The notes beneath the pieces are model-generated. The model saw only the letters and a list, made by a program, of their open reading frames with translations. It ran no database searches and was not told the DNA's origin. A stretch of 18,109 nt of DNA from contig CAZYTO010000095.1 of NCBI GenBank assembly GCA_964650405.1, forward strand, positions 1 through 18,109. Direction: 5' to 3'. Each line of letters begins with the position of its first letter. Position 1 is the first letter of the stretch. This document shows, piece by piece, positions 7,178 through 14,862 of this stretch. The translations under genes were made by a program, and so were the position numbers. Source of the stretch: CAZYTO01 sp964650405 (GTDB lineage Bacteria; Acidobacteriota; Thermoanaerobaculia; Gp7-AA8).

Positions 7178-8527
7178 CTACTGATCCGCCAGGATCCAGG
7201 TCAGTGCGGCAATGGCTGCGGCATCCTGCTGCAGATCGTTCGGGTCCACCTTGTCGAGCGTATCGGCCGGGGTGTGGTGGTAGTCGAAATAGTGGAGCGG
7301 ATCGGGGACGAAACCGAAACCGGGGACGCCGGCCTCGACCAGGAGCGACGTGTCCGCGCCGGTCTCCGCCTGCGAGTCGAGCGTGCCGGCGTGGAGACCT
7401 TTCAGGGGCCCGAGGCTCTTTTCGAGCGCGGTCAGGGCATCGCCCTTCAGGGTCGTGGTGAAACCCATCGGCGGCCCCGCGCCGGAGTCGCCCCCCAGGC
7501 CCGCGACGTTTTTCCCGTTCTTTTTCGCGGCGAAATAGGGGCCCCCCCCCCCTTGGCCGAACTCCTCGTTCATGAACAGCACGCAGCGGACGGTCCGCTT
7601 CGGGGTCAGGCCCGACTCGTGGATGAGGCGCATCGTCTCCATGACCATGGCCACGCCCGCCCCGTCGTCGATCGCGCCCGTGCCCAGGTCCCAGGAATCG
7701 AGGTGACCGCCGATGACGACGATCTCGTCCGGCTTCTCGCTGCCGCGGATCTCCGCCACGACGTTCGCCGACTCCACGTCCGGCAGCACCTTCGACTCGA
7801 GCTGCAGGTGAACGCGCACGTTCTCCCGATGATTGAGCAGGCGATGCACCAGCAGTGCATCCTCTGCCGTCAGCGCGGCAGCCGGGATCCTCGGCAGCTT
7901 CGAGTCATAGCGCACCATGCCGGTGTGCGGCGTGCGCAGGGAGGCCGAGCCGACCGAGCGAATGAGCACGGCCACGGCGCCGTACGACGCGGCCCGGCTG
8001 GCCCCCTCGGCGCGAAAGATCACGGCCTTGCTGTAGGCCTCGAAGCCCCGGCCCGCCGTGACCAGGGCCATGTCCATCGGGTTGTAGTAGAAGACGATCT
8101 TCCCCTTCACCCGGTCGCCGAGGCTTTTCAGCTCGTCGAACGACGTCACCTCGACGACGTCGGCGGTAATGCCCTTGGGAAGCGTCGAGGCGCTGCCGCC
8201 GAGGGCGGTGAGGATGAGACGCTGGTTGTTGTGCGAGACGAGCGTGGCCGACTCCGCGCCGCGCACCCAATGCGGCACCTTCACCGGCTCGTTGCGCACG
8301 GGGATGCCCCAGGCCTTGAACTGCGCCGTCGTCCACTCGACGGCCATCCGGGCGTTCTTCGAGCCGCTGGGCCGCGGACCGATCTCGTCGGTCAGGTAGG
8401 TCAGCGTCTGGAACGCCTTGACCGTCGACAGCTCCGCGCTGACGAGACGATCGGCCGGGGTCTGGGCCAGGAGGGGGATGACGGAGAGAAGGGAGGTGAA
8501 CGCAGCAATGGCAATCCGCTTCTTCAT
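7178..8527 (-). CDS. Exported M28-family zinc metallopeptidase
   Basis: A 449-residue exported peptidase of family M28 (aminopeptidase/carboxypeptidase Q-like), expected to trim peptides in the periplasm or outside the cell using two zinc ions. The frame is open upstream to 8665, but the ATG at 8527 is chosen because it begins a signal peptide (MKKRIAIAAFTSLLSVIPLLAQ) and lies 14 bases after the stop of the YHS gene; the ribosome-binding site is weak. Residues 30-250 carry the N-terminal and PA-like part. Catalytic motifs follow: H275 in GGHLDSWD, D287 in GAIDDGAG, E321-E322 in MNEEFG, D347 in GGDSGAG and H417/H418 in YFDYHHTPADT. All metal ligands and the catalytic Glu are therefore present. 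Two stretches look odd for the family: QGGGGP (325-330) right after NEEFG, encoded by eleven consecutive Gs, and LGGDSG where LESDSG-like sequence is usual. The reading frame stays intact on both sides. Confidence 0.9.
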   Translation of the reverse strand: MKKRIAIAAFTSLLSVIPLLAQTPADRLVSAELSTVKAFQTLTYLTDEIGPRPSGSKNARMAVEWTTAQFKAWGIPVRNEPVKVPHWVRGAESATLVSHNNQRLILTALGGSASTLPKGITADVVEVTSFDELKSLGDRVKGKIVFYYNPMDMALVTAGRGFEAYSKAVIFRAEGASRAASYGAVAVLIRSVGSASLRTPHTGMVRYDSKLPRIPAAALTAEDALLVHRLLNHRENVRVHLQLESKVLPDVESANVVAEIRGSEKPDEIVVIGGHLDSWDLGTGAIDDGAGVAMVMETMRLIHESGLTPKRTVRCVLFMNEEFGQGGGGPYFAAKKNGKNVAGLGGDSGAGPPMGFTTTLKGDALTALEKSLGPLKGLHAGTLDSQAETGADTSLLVEAGVPGFGFVPDPLHYFDYHHTPADTLDKVDPNDLQQDAAAIAALTWILADQ

Positions 8528-8541
8528 CGTACTGTCAGCTC

Positions 8542-8715
8542 TCAGTGGTATTTCTTCGGGTCCTTCTCGAACGCGCGCTTGCACTCCTCGGAACAGAAGT
8601 AGTGCGTGTGGCTGCCGTGCTCGATCTTCGCGGCAGCTTCCTCGGCCGGCAGAATCATGCCGCACACCGGGTCCTTGACCTGCTTCTGCGTGGGAAGGCT
8701 GTGAAAGTCGCTCAT
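8542..8715 (-). CDS. Small YHS-domain metal-binding protein
   Basis: A 57-residue protein made almost entirely of one YHS domain: KDPVCGMIL at residues 14-22, then HYFCSEECKRAFEKDPKKYH at 38-57. Cys18, Cys41 and Cys45 are the expected metal ligands. YHS domains bind transition metals and occur alone or at the N-terminus of copper-transporting ATPases. No signal peptide is visible, so it should be cytoplasmic. The ATG (8713-8715 on the complement) follows an AAGGAC ribosome-binding site. The TGA stop is 14 bases before the start of the M28 peptidase, so the two are probably cotranscribed; the aldehyde dehydrogenase lies 102 bases upstream on the same strand. A role in metal handling is supported by the domain; any link to loading the zinc peptidase is inference. 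Confidence 0.88.
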   Translation of the reverse strand: MSDFHSLPTQKQVKDPVCGMILPAEEAAAKIEHGSHTHYFCSEECKRAFEKDPKKYH

Positions 8716-8729
8716 GTGAGGTCCTTGTC

Positions 8730-8808
8730 CGGCGAGCGGGTTGTGGCGAGCGGCGAGCGGAAAACGCGAACCCTCTCCAGTGCGCCGCTCACCTGCATCC
8801 GCTCGCCG
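8730..8808. repeat. GGCGAGC microrepeat region with inverted arm
   Basis: CGGCGAGCGG occurs at 8730-8739 and 8751-8760, with a further overlapping GGCGAGCGG at 8745-8753. Its exact reverse complement CCGCTCGCCG lies at 8799-8808. The region fills most of the 102-base gap between the aldehyde dehydrogenase and the YHS gene and could form a hairpin in the transcript. Confidence 0.7.
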
Positions 8809-8817
8809 TCGATTCCC

Positions 8818-10353
8818 TTACTCCGTGTCGATCTGGGCGCGCTGCAGCGAGCCGGAGTAGTCGACATAGCACGACTTCCACTCGCTGAAGACGTCGATGC
8901 CGGCCACGCCCGCCTCGCGGTGGCCGTTGCCGGTTTCCTTCACGCCGCCGAACGGCAGGTGCACCTCGGCCCCGATCGTCGGCGCATTCACATAGAAGAT
9001 GCCTGTGTACATGTCCCGCATGGCCGTGAAGGCGGAGTTCACGTTGCGCGTGTAGATCGAGGAGGACAGGCCGTACTTCACTCCGTTGCCGATGGAGATG
9101 GCCTCTTCGAGCGAGTCGCACTTCATGACCGCCGTGACCGGACCGAAGATCTCTTCCTGGGCGATCCGCATGTCCGGCTTCACGTCGGCGAAGACAGTCG
9201 GCTGGTGGAAGTACCCTTTCGCGTAGTCGCCGTCCTTCAGGGCCTTGCCGCCGGCGACGACCTTGCCGCCCTCGTCGCTGCCGATCTTCACGTACGACTC
9301 CACCGTGGCCAGTTGCGACGCGGAGACGTTCGGCCCCATGTCCACGTTGGGGTCGAGACCGTTGCCGACGCGCAGCTTCCTGGCCCGGCCGGCGAGCATC
9401 TCCACGAACTGGTCGTAGACGCCCTTCTGCACGACGATGCGCGACGCGGCCGTGCAGCGCTGCCCGGCCGTGCCGAAGGCACCCCACAGGGCGCCGTCGA
9501 CGGCCAGGTCCACGTCGGCGTCGTCCATCACCATGATGATGTTCTTTCCGCCCATCTCCAGGTGAACGCGCTTGAACGTCGGAGCGCAGGCCACGTTGAT
9601 GTCGCGGCCTACTCCCGTCGAGCCGGTGAAGGAGATCACCTTCACCTTCTCATGCCGGAGCATCGGCTCGCCGACCTCGCGGCCGCCGCCCGTGACCACG
9701 TTCCACACGCCCTTCGGCAGGCCCGCTTCCTCGAAGGCCTCGGCCAGCATGATCACCGACAGCGGCGTCAGCGAAGCCGGCTTGATCACCACGGTGTTGC
9801 CGCAGATCAGCGCCGCCATGCCTTTCCATGCAGGAATGGCGATGGGGAAGTTCCAGGGAGTGATGAGGCCGGCCACGCCCAGCGGCATGCGCACGGCCAT
9901 GTTGAACTTGTTCGGCAGCTCCGAAGGTGTGGTCACGCCGAAGAGGCGCCGTCCCTCGCCGGCGGCCAGGAAGGCCATGTCGATCGCCTCCTGCACGTCG
10001 CCTTTCGTCTCGTCGAACACCTTCCCCATCTCGCGCGTCATCTCGCGGGCGATCTTGTCCTTGTCCCGCTGCAGGATTTGCCCGACGCGGTAGAGATACT
10101 CCGCCCGCCGCGGCGCCGGCGTGAGCCGCCACAGCTCGTAGGCCTTGTGGGCCGCGTCCACCGCGGCATTCAGGTCATCGGCCGCCGACTCCTGGAACGT
10201 ACCGACGAGATCGTCGTCGTTGGCCGGATTCCGGTTTTCGAACGTCTTGCCGCTCGAGGAGGCGACCCATTCGCCGTTGATGTAGTTCCGGTACTCGCGC
10301 GCCGCGCGCAGACCCAGGGCCGGCGCGGACGTGGTGGTGGCTGTTGCAGACAT
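8818..10353 (-). CDS. NAD(P)-dependent aldehyde dehydrogenase
   Basis: A 511-residue cytoplasmic aldehyde dehydrogenase oxidising an aldehyde to its acid. The start at 10353 is chosen because AAGGAG lies just upstream; the frame extends to 10458 but without family similarity. All core motifs are present: N168 in PWNFP, K191 in KPAS, the cofactor loop FTGSTGVG (242-249), general base E266 in LEMGGK, catalytic nucleophile C300 in GTAGQRC, E401/F403 in EEIFGP and the C-terminal PFGGVKETGNGHRE. The sequence around the catalytic Cys (DDADVDLAVDGALWGAFGTAGQRCTAASR) resembles alpha-ketoglutaric-semialdehyde dehydrogenase-like enzymes, but substrate cannot be assigned safely; the semialdehyde of an amino acid or sugar-acid pathway is plausible. 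It follows bactofilin by 114 bases and precedes the YHS gene by 102 bases, both gaps containing inverted repeats. Confidence 0.93.
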   Translation of the reverse strand: MSATATTTSAPALGLRAAREYRNYINGEWVASSSGKTFENRNPANDDDLVGTFQESAADDLNAAVDAAHKAYELWRLTPAPRRAEYLYRVGQILQRDKDKIAREMTREMGKVFDETKGDVQEAIDMAFLAAGEGRRLFGVTTPSELPNKFNMAVRMPLGVAGLITPWNFPIAIPAWKGMAALICGNTVVIKPASLTPLSVIMLAEAFEEAGLPKGVWNVVTGGGREVGEPMLRHEKVKVISFTGSTGVGRDINVACAPTFKRVHLEMGGKNIIMVMDDADVDLAVDGALWGAFGTAGQRCTAASRIVVQKGVYDQFVEMLAGRARKLRVGNGLDPNVDMGPNVSASQLATVESYVKIGSDEGGKVVAGGKALKDGDYAKGYFHQPTVFADVKPDMRIAQEEIFGPVTAVMKCDSLEEAISIGNGVKYGLSSSIYTRNVNSAFTAMRDMYTGIFYVNAPTIGAEVHLPFGGVKETGNGHREAGVAGIDVFSEWKSCYVDYSGSLQRAQIDTE

Positions 10354-10394
10354 GCTTTGCTCCTTGGAGGATGACTCGGTTGCTCGATGTACTG

Positions 10395-10453
10395 CGGCTG
10401 CCGGGTTGCACGGTTGCCGATTCCGGCTGCCTCTTGGGGCAACCCGGCAACGG
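10395..10453. repeat. Inverted repeat and GGTTGCC microrepeats between bactofilin and aldehyde dehydrogenase genes
   Basis: TGCCGGGTTGC (10399-10409) is perfectly complementary to GCAACCCGGCA (10439-10449). CGGCTGCC is repeated directly at 10395-10402 and 10424-10431, and GGTTGCC (10412-10418) also has complements in the right arm. No T-run follows on the minus strand, so a plain intrinsic terminator is unlikely. Confidence 0.7.
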
Positions 10454-10467
10454 AGCATCCCGGACCT

Positions 10468-10929
10468 CTATTTCGCTTTCGCCGCCGGTTCCGGAAGCGG
10501 ATTCGGCTTCACGGAGCCCGGCTGCGCGCCCGGCTTGGTCGAGCCCATGTCGACGTTGCCGCGGAACTTCGCGCCCTCGGCAACGATGATCTTCGGTGCC
10601 TTGATGTTGCCGTCGACGGTGGCGCTGGCCACGAGCTCCACGCGCTCGTCGGCGGAGATGTCGCCCGTCAGCCTGCCTTCGACCGTGACGTTCCTGGCGT
10701 GGACAGTGGCCTCGATCCGCGCCTTCGTCCCGATCCGGATGTCGTTCGTGAGATTGATGGTCCCTTTGATCGTCCCCTCGACCAGCACAGACTCGCTCCC
10801 GGTCACCGCACCGTCGATGGTGACGTTCGGACCGAAGTACGTTCCGCTGACGGCCTGCTGCGGCTCGCCGCTGCGCGGCTGGGGACGGGAAGGGGTCGGA
10901 GTCGTCGGTTCCTTGGAGAACAGCGCCAT
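10468..10929 (-). CDS. Bactofilin family polymer-forming protein
   Basis: A 153-residue bactofilin, a bacterial cytoskeletal protein that polymerises without nucleotide and organises cell shape, polarity or envelope synthesis. A Pro-rich flexible N-terminus (about residues 8-25) precedes the core at about 31-128, which shows the short repeating beta-helix pattern of the family (GPNVTIDGAVTGSESVLVEGTIKG, then GRLTGDISADERVELVASATVDGNIKA, then EGAKFRGNVDMG). A Pro/Ala/Lys-rich tail closes the protein. Length is typical for the family. The ATG at 10929 has no evident Shine-Dalgarno sequence. Many bactofilins sit next to a LytM-type peptidase; here no such neighbour is visible. The gene is divergent from macA and is the first gene of the minus-strand group. 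Confidence 0.93.
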   Translation of the reverse strand: MALFSKEPTTPTPSRPQPRSGEPQQAVSGTYFGPNVTIDGAVTGSESVLVEGTIKGTINLTNDIRIGTKARIEATVHARNVTVEGRLTGDISADERVELVASATVDGNIKAPKIIVAEGAKFRGNVDMGSTKPGAQPGSVKPNPLPEPAAKAK

Positions 10930-10943
10930 GGGAGGCGGAGCAT

Positions 10944-11243
10944 AGCAGAAGGCTGTCAGAGCACAGAAGACAGAGGGCAGGTGCAGAAACGCCGGCTCAG
11001 GTTGCGATCGTATGAGCGCGGAAGGCTGATGCAGAAATGTAACCGCAACTTCGCCGTCCGCCCTCTAATGTCTGCCGTCTGACTTTGGATGTAACCTTCC
11101 TGCTTCCCGACTACCCTCAGTTTCTTAGCGGCAGATCATGACTTTGCAGGAGTTGGACTCACTCCTGCGTTCCACGTTCAACTTGCGGACTGGTTACCTG
11201 ACTTCTGTCTTCTGCCATCGGACTTCTGCGTTCTGACCTGCGA
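10944..11243. repeat. Degenerate CAGAAGnCAGA microrepeats in inverted arms
   Basis: The left arm (10944-10991) carries repeated CAGAAG, CAGAGG and CAGGTGCAGAA words. The right arm (11199-11243) carries their complements (GACTTCTGTCTTCTG, GACTTCTGCGTTCTG). The best match is an exact 11-bp pair, CAGAAGACAGA (10964-10974) with TCTGTCTTCTG (11204-11214). About 200 bases of non-repeated DNA separate the arms. Confidence 0.65.
11146..11168. promoter_or_regulatory. Inverted repeat upstream of macA, possible operator
   Basis: GCAGGAGT (11146-11153) and ACTCCTGC (11161-11168) form a perfect 8-bp inverted repeat around a 7-base centre. An overlapping GAGT/ACTC pair (11150-11153 with 11157-11160) is also present. 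It is 127 bases before the macA start, in the divergent promoter region, where a dimeric regulator could bind. No regulator gene is present in the window. Confidence 0.35.
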
Positions 11244-11294
11244 GGCCTTCAACGGGGATCAGCGAAGGTCGTACCGAGGAGGGGTTTTCACACC

Positions 11295-12692
11295 GTGCGA
11301 CGTAAATCCATCAGCATCACATTCTTGATCCTGCTCGCGCTCGCCTGTGGGCGCGGGAAAAAGGATGAGCAGTACAAGACCGAAAAAGTCGATCGCGGCG
11401 GCATCACCATGACCGTCACTGCGACCGGCACCCTTTCCGCCGTCACCACCGTGCAGGTCGGCAGCCAGGTCTCTGGCGTCATCTCGCGTCTCTACGCCGA
11501 CTTCAACAGCCACGTGAAGAAAGGCCAGTTGCTCGCCGAGCTCGACCCGACGACGTTTCAGGACCTGGTCGATCAGCGTCGTGCCGATCTGACGAAGTCG
11601 CAGGTCGAAGCGGCCAACGCCAGGATCACTTTCGATCGTCAGTCGCGGCTGGCCAAGGCCGGTCTCGCCGCCCAGGCCGACGTCGACGCCGCGCGGACCG
11701 CCTACGAAGGTGCCGCCGCGTCCGTCAATCTCTCCAAGGCCGCCCTGGCACAGGCGACGACCAACCTCAATTACACGCACATCATCTCGCCGATCGACGG
11801 CGTGGTCATCGACCGGCAGTACGACGTGGGCCAGACCGTGGCCGCATCGTTCCAGGCACCGCTGCTCTTCCAGATCGCCCAGGACCTCACCAAGATGCAG
11901 GTCCAGGCCGACGTCGATCAGTCCGACATCGGCCGCGTGCAGGTCGGACAACTGGCCCGTTTCACCGTCGACTCCTTCCCTGACCAGGAGTTCCGTGGCC
12001 GCATCTCACAGATCCGTCTGAACGCCACGGTCAGCCAGAACGTCGTCACCTATCCCGTCATCATCGAAGTCGGCAATCCCGACGAGAAGCTGCGGCCGAA
12101 GACGACGGCGAACGTCACTATCGACGTCGCCACCGTCCGCGACGTGCTGCGCGTTCCCAATGCATCGCTCCGCTTCCGTCCCGACACGGCCGAGGCCAAT
12201 GCCGCCCTGGCCGGCCGCGGGGGCGCAGCCGGAGCCACCGGCGCGACCGGCACCAACGGCCGGACCGAGACCACCGAGACCACGGCCACCACCGCGGCCA
12301 CCGGAACCGCCGCGGCCACGGGAAGCGAAGGCACTTCGACGACGTCGCCGGAGCGCCGTGCCTTCGGAATGGGGGATCGGCGCCGCGGAATCAGCGGTGC
12401 CGGCGGCCCGGGCGGCGCATTCGGCGGCTGGCGCAACCGCGGCGGCGAGAACACTCCGAAGCGCATGCAGACCGTCTGGATCCTCGCCGATCCGGCCACG
12501 AAGAAGCTCAAGCCGGTGCAGATCCGGACCGGCATCACCGACGGTCATTTCACCGAAGTGATCTCCGGCGACCTCAAAGAAGGCGACATGATCATCGTCG
12601 GGCTGGCCACGTCGAAGGTCGACGGCAACGCACCTCCGGGAGCCGGGCCGATGGGCGGCCGCGGACCGGGCGGCGGCGGACGAGGTCGCTAA
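11295..12692 (+). CDS. macA: MacA-like periplasmic adaptor lipoprotein
   Basis: A 465-residue membrane-fusion protein that would bridge the MacB transporter and an outer-membrane channel. The GTG at 11295 is chosen because AGGAGGGG lies 10 bases upstream and the product begins with a lipoprotein signal (LALAC, acylated at C18). Domains: first lipoyl half about 52-85 (VGSQVSGVISRLYADFNSHVKKGQLLAELDP), alpha-helical hairpin about 88-157, second lipoyl half about 159-183 (YTHIISPIDGVVIDRQYDVGQTV), then beta-barrel to about 295. A low-complexity Gly/Ala/Thr-rich segment (about 307-388) is inserted before the last membrane-proximal part (MQTVWILADPATKKLKPVQIRTG), and the C-terminus is a Gly/Arg tail. 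E. coli MacA is anchored by a membrane helix, so lipid anchoring differs from that model. The stop is one base before the TTG start of the ATPase gene, indicating one operon. Substrate is unknown. Confidence 0.9.
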   Translation: MRRKSISITFLILLALACGRGKKDEQYKTEKVDRGGITMTVTATGTLSAVTTVQVGSQVSGVISRLYADFNSHVKKGQLLAELDPTTFQDLVDQRRADLTKSQVEAANARITFDRQSRLAKAGLAAQADVDAARTAYEGAAASVNLSKAALAQATTNLNYTHIISPIDGVVIDRQYDVGQTVAASFQAPLLFQIAQDLTKMQVQADVDQSDIGRVQVGQLARFTVDSFPDQEFRGRISQIRLNATVSQNVVTYPVIIEVGNPDEKLRPKTTANVTIDVATVRDVLRVPNASLRFRPDTAEANAALAGRGGAAGATGATGTNGRTETTETTATTAATGTAAATGSEGTSTTSPERRAFGMGDRRRGISGAGGPGGAFGGWRNRGGENTPKRMQTVWILADPATKKLKPVQIRTGITDGHFTEVISGDLKEGDMIIVGLATSKVDGNAPPGAGPMGGRGPGGGGRGR

Positions 12693-12693
12693 C

Positions 12694-13443
<750 letters not shown>

Positions 13444-13445
13444 GA

Positions 13446-13576
13446 ATCGCTTATTCGCTTAGTCGCGGATTCGCAAATCCCGAATCGAACGACTCCGCGA
13501 GCCGCGAATAAGCGAATAAGCGAATAAGCGAATAAGCGAATAAGGCGATTAAGCGACTACGCGATTAAGCGAAAGC
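13446..13576. repeat. GCGAATAA octamer repeats with inverted left arm
   Basis: Five perfect tandem copies of GCGAATAA lie at 13504-13543. After one extra G, related units follow (GCGATTAA, GCGACTAC, GCGATTAA, 13545-13568). The left side (13446-13474) carries the reverse complement units TTATTCGC, TTAGTCGC and GGATTCGC. CGCTTATTCGC (13448-13458) is exactly complementary to GCGAATAAGCG (13504-13514 and the following copies). The region fills the gap between the MacB ATPase and permease genes and would form a long imperfect hairpin in the operon transcript. Confidence 0.88.
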
Positions 13577-13587
13577 CATCAGCGAAC

Positions 13588-14814
13588 ATGAAAAACTCCG
13601 TCAACCGCCTCGGCAACATCACCATCGTCGGTCTGAAGGCCATCTCCCGGAACAAGCTCCGCTCGTTCCTCACGGCGCTCGGCATCATCATCGGCGTCGG
13701 CTGCGTGATCGCAGTGGTGGCCATCGGAAACGGCGCCGCCAAGTCGGTGGAGAACACCATCAACTCGCTCGGCACGAACTACGTCATGATCTTCCCGGGT
13801 GCCACCACCCAGAGCGGCGCGCGCCTCTTCGGCAACTCCAACATGACCGCCGAGGATGCCGAAGGGATCAAGCAGGACTGCCCGGCTGTCGCGTACGAGT
13901 CACCCTCCGTTCGCGCCAACGGTCAGCTCGTGGCCGGTGAGCTGAACTGGGGCACCTCCATCACCGGTGTCTCCGTCGACTACCCGCTCATTCGCTCGTG
14001 GAACGTGGCCAAGGGCGACTTCTTCACCGACGCCGACGTGCGCGCCGGCGCCAAGGTCTGCGTCCTCGGACAAACCGTCGTGGACAACCTTTTCCCCAAC
14101 GGCGAGGCCATCGGCCAGGTCGTCCGCATCAAGAACGTCCCCTTCAGAGTCGTGGGCGTGCTGGAGAAGAAGGGCGGCAACATGATGGGGCAGGACCAGG
14201 ACGACACCGTCGTGGCACCCTACACCACCGTCATGAAGCGCCTCTCCGGCAAGACGCGCATCGACATGATCCAGATTTCCGCCGCCTCGGCGTCGCAGGT
14301 GCAGGAAGCCATGCAGCAGGTCGAGGCTTACCTCCGCCAGCGCCACCGCATCCAGCCGGGACAGGACTCCGACTTTCAGATGCGCTCGCAGGAAGAGATC
14401 GCCGCCACGCAGGCCCAGTCCATGAGCATCCTGCGCAACCTCCTCATCGGCATCGCCGCCATCTCCCTGCTCATCGGCGGCATCGGCATCATGAACATCA
14501 TGCTGGTCAGCGTCACCGAGCGCACCCGCGAGATCGGCATCCGCATGGCCATCGGCGCCAAGGGACGGCACGTCCTTCTGCAGTTCCTCTTCGAAGCGGT
14601 CACGCTTTCCATCGGCGGAGGCCTGATCGGAATCGGGGTCGGGGTCGGCGTCGCCCAGTTCTTCGAGCGCGTGATGAAGTGGCCCGTGGAGGTGACTCCC
14701 GACTCGGTGCTGCTGTCGTTCGCCGTCGCCGCGATAGTCGGCGTGTTCTTCGGTTTCTATCCCGCGCGCAAGGCATCGCGCCTCGATCCCATCGACGCCC
14801 TGCGTTACGAATAG
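13588..14814 (+). CDS. MacB-type ABC transporter permease (MacB_PCD and FtsX domains)
   Basis: A 408-residue inner-membrane permease of the MacB type, working with the preceding ATPase and MacA-like adaptor to move a substrate (peptide, lipid-linked molecule or antibiotic in known systems) out of the periplasm by mechanotransmission. TM1 is about residues 26-47 (SFLTALGIIIGVGCVIAVVAIG), followed by a periplasmic MacB_PCD domain to about 280, then TM2 about 283-306, TM3 about 331-357 and TM4 about 372-393. The family motifs TERTREIGIRMAIGAKGRHVLLQFLFEAV and the closing PARKASRLDPIDALRYE are intact. Length is normal for a permease without a fused ATPase. The ATG at 13588 follows directly on the octamer repeat region and has no recognisable Shine-Dalgarno sequence. 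No TolC-like gene follows; the outer-membrane partner must be elsewhere. Confidence 0.95.
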   Translation: MKNSVNRLGNITIVGLKAISRNKLRSFLTALGIIIGVGCVIAVVAIGNGAAKSVENTINSLGTNYVMIFPGATTQSGARLFGNSNMTAEDAEGIKQDCPAVAYESPSVRANGQLVAGELNWGTSITGVSVDYPLIRSWNVAKGDFFTDADVRAGAKVCVLGQTVVDNLFPNGEAIGQVVRIKNVPFRVVGVLEKKGGNMMGQDQDDTVVAPYTTVMKRLSGKTRIDMIQISAASASQVQEAMQQVEAYLRQRHRIQPGQDSDFQMRSQEEIAATQAQSMSILRNLLIGIAAISLLIGGIGIMNIMLVSVTERTREIGIRMAIGAKGRHVLLQFLFEAVTLSIGGGLIGIGVGVGVAQFFERVMKWPVEVTPDSVLLSFAVAAIVGVFFGFYPARKASRLDPIDALRYE

Positions 14815-14837
14815 GTGATCGCCTAAACGTTTTGTCC

Positions 14838-14862
14838 CGCTGCGCCGTCTCAAGGCGCAGCG
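14838..14862 (+). promoter_or_regulatory. 9-bp hairpin abutting the start codon of the beta-propeller gene
   Basis: CGCTGCGCC (14838-14846) pairs perfectly with GGCGCAGCG (14854-14862) around GTCTCAA. The last paired base is immediately before the ATG at 14863, and the only Shine-Dalgarno-like bases (AAGG, 14852-14855) lie in the loop and first stem pairs. In mRNA it would hinder ribosome loading. There is no T-run, so it is not a normal terminator for the MacB operon. Confidence 0.55.

Larger units (their letters stand above)
10930..11294. other. Divergent intergenic region between bactofilin and macA
   Basis: These 365 bases hold no credible gene. They must contain the promoters for both directions, but no clear -35/-10 pair can be picked out. 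They contain CAGAAG-type microrepeats at both ends and an internal inverted repeat (both listed separately), a direct repeat ATGTAACC near 11037 and 11089, and at the right end the macA ribosome-binding site AGGAGGGG (11277-11284). Confidence 0.6.

Noticed and set aside
6395..8602. 735-residue plus-strand open frame across the receptor 3' end and antisense to the M28 gene
   Set aside because: Composition is Arg/His/Gly/Ala-rich with no domain, it overlaps a strong terminator, and the M28 gene on the other strand has all catalytic motifs. It is a typical open shadow frame of GC-rich DNA.
8545..10374. 609-residue plus-strand open frame opposite the aldehyde dehydrogenase
   Set aside because: Its sequence is biased and His/Arg/Val-rich, while the minus-strand frame has a complete aldehyde dehydrogenase active site.
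13504..13568. GCGAATAA repeats as a CRISPR array
   Set aside because: Units are 8 bp and strictly tandem with no spacers, and no cas gene is present.
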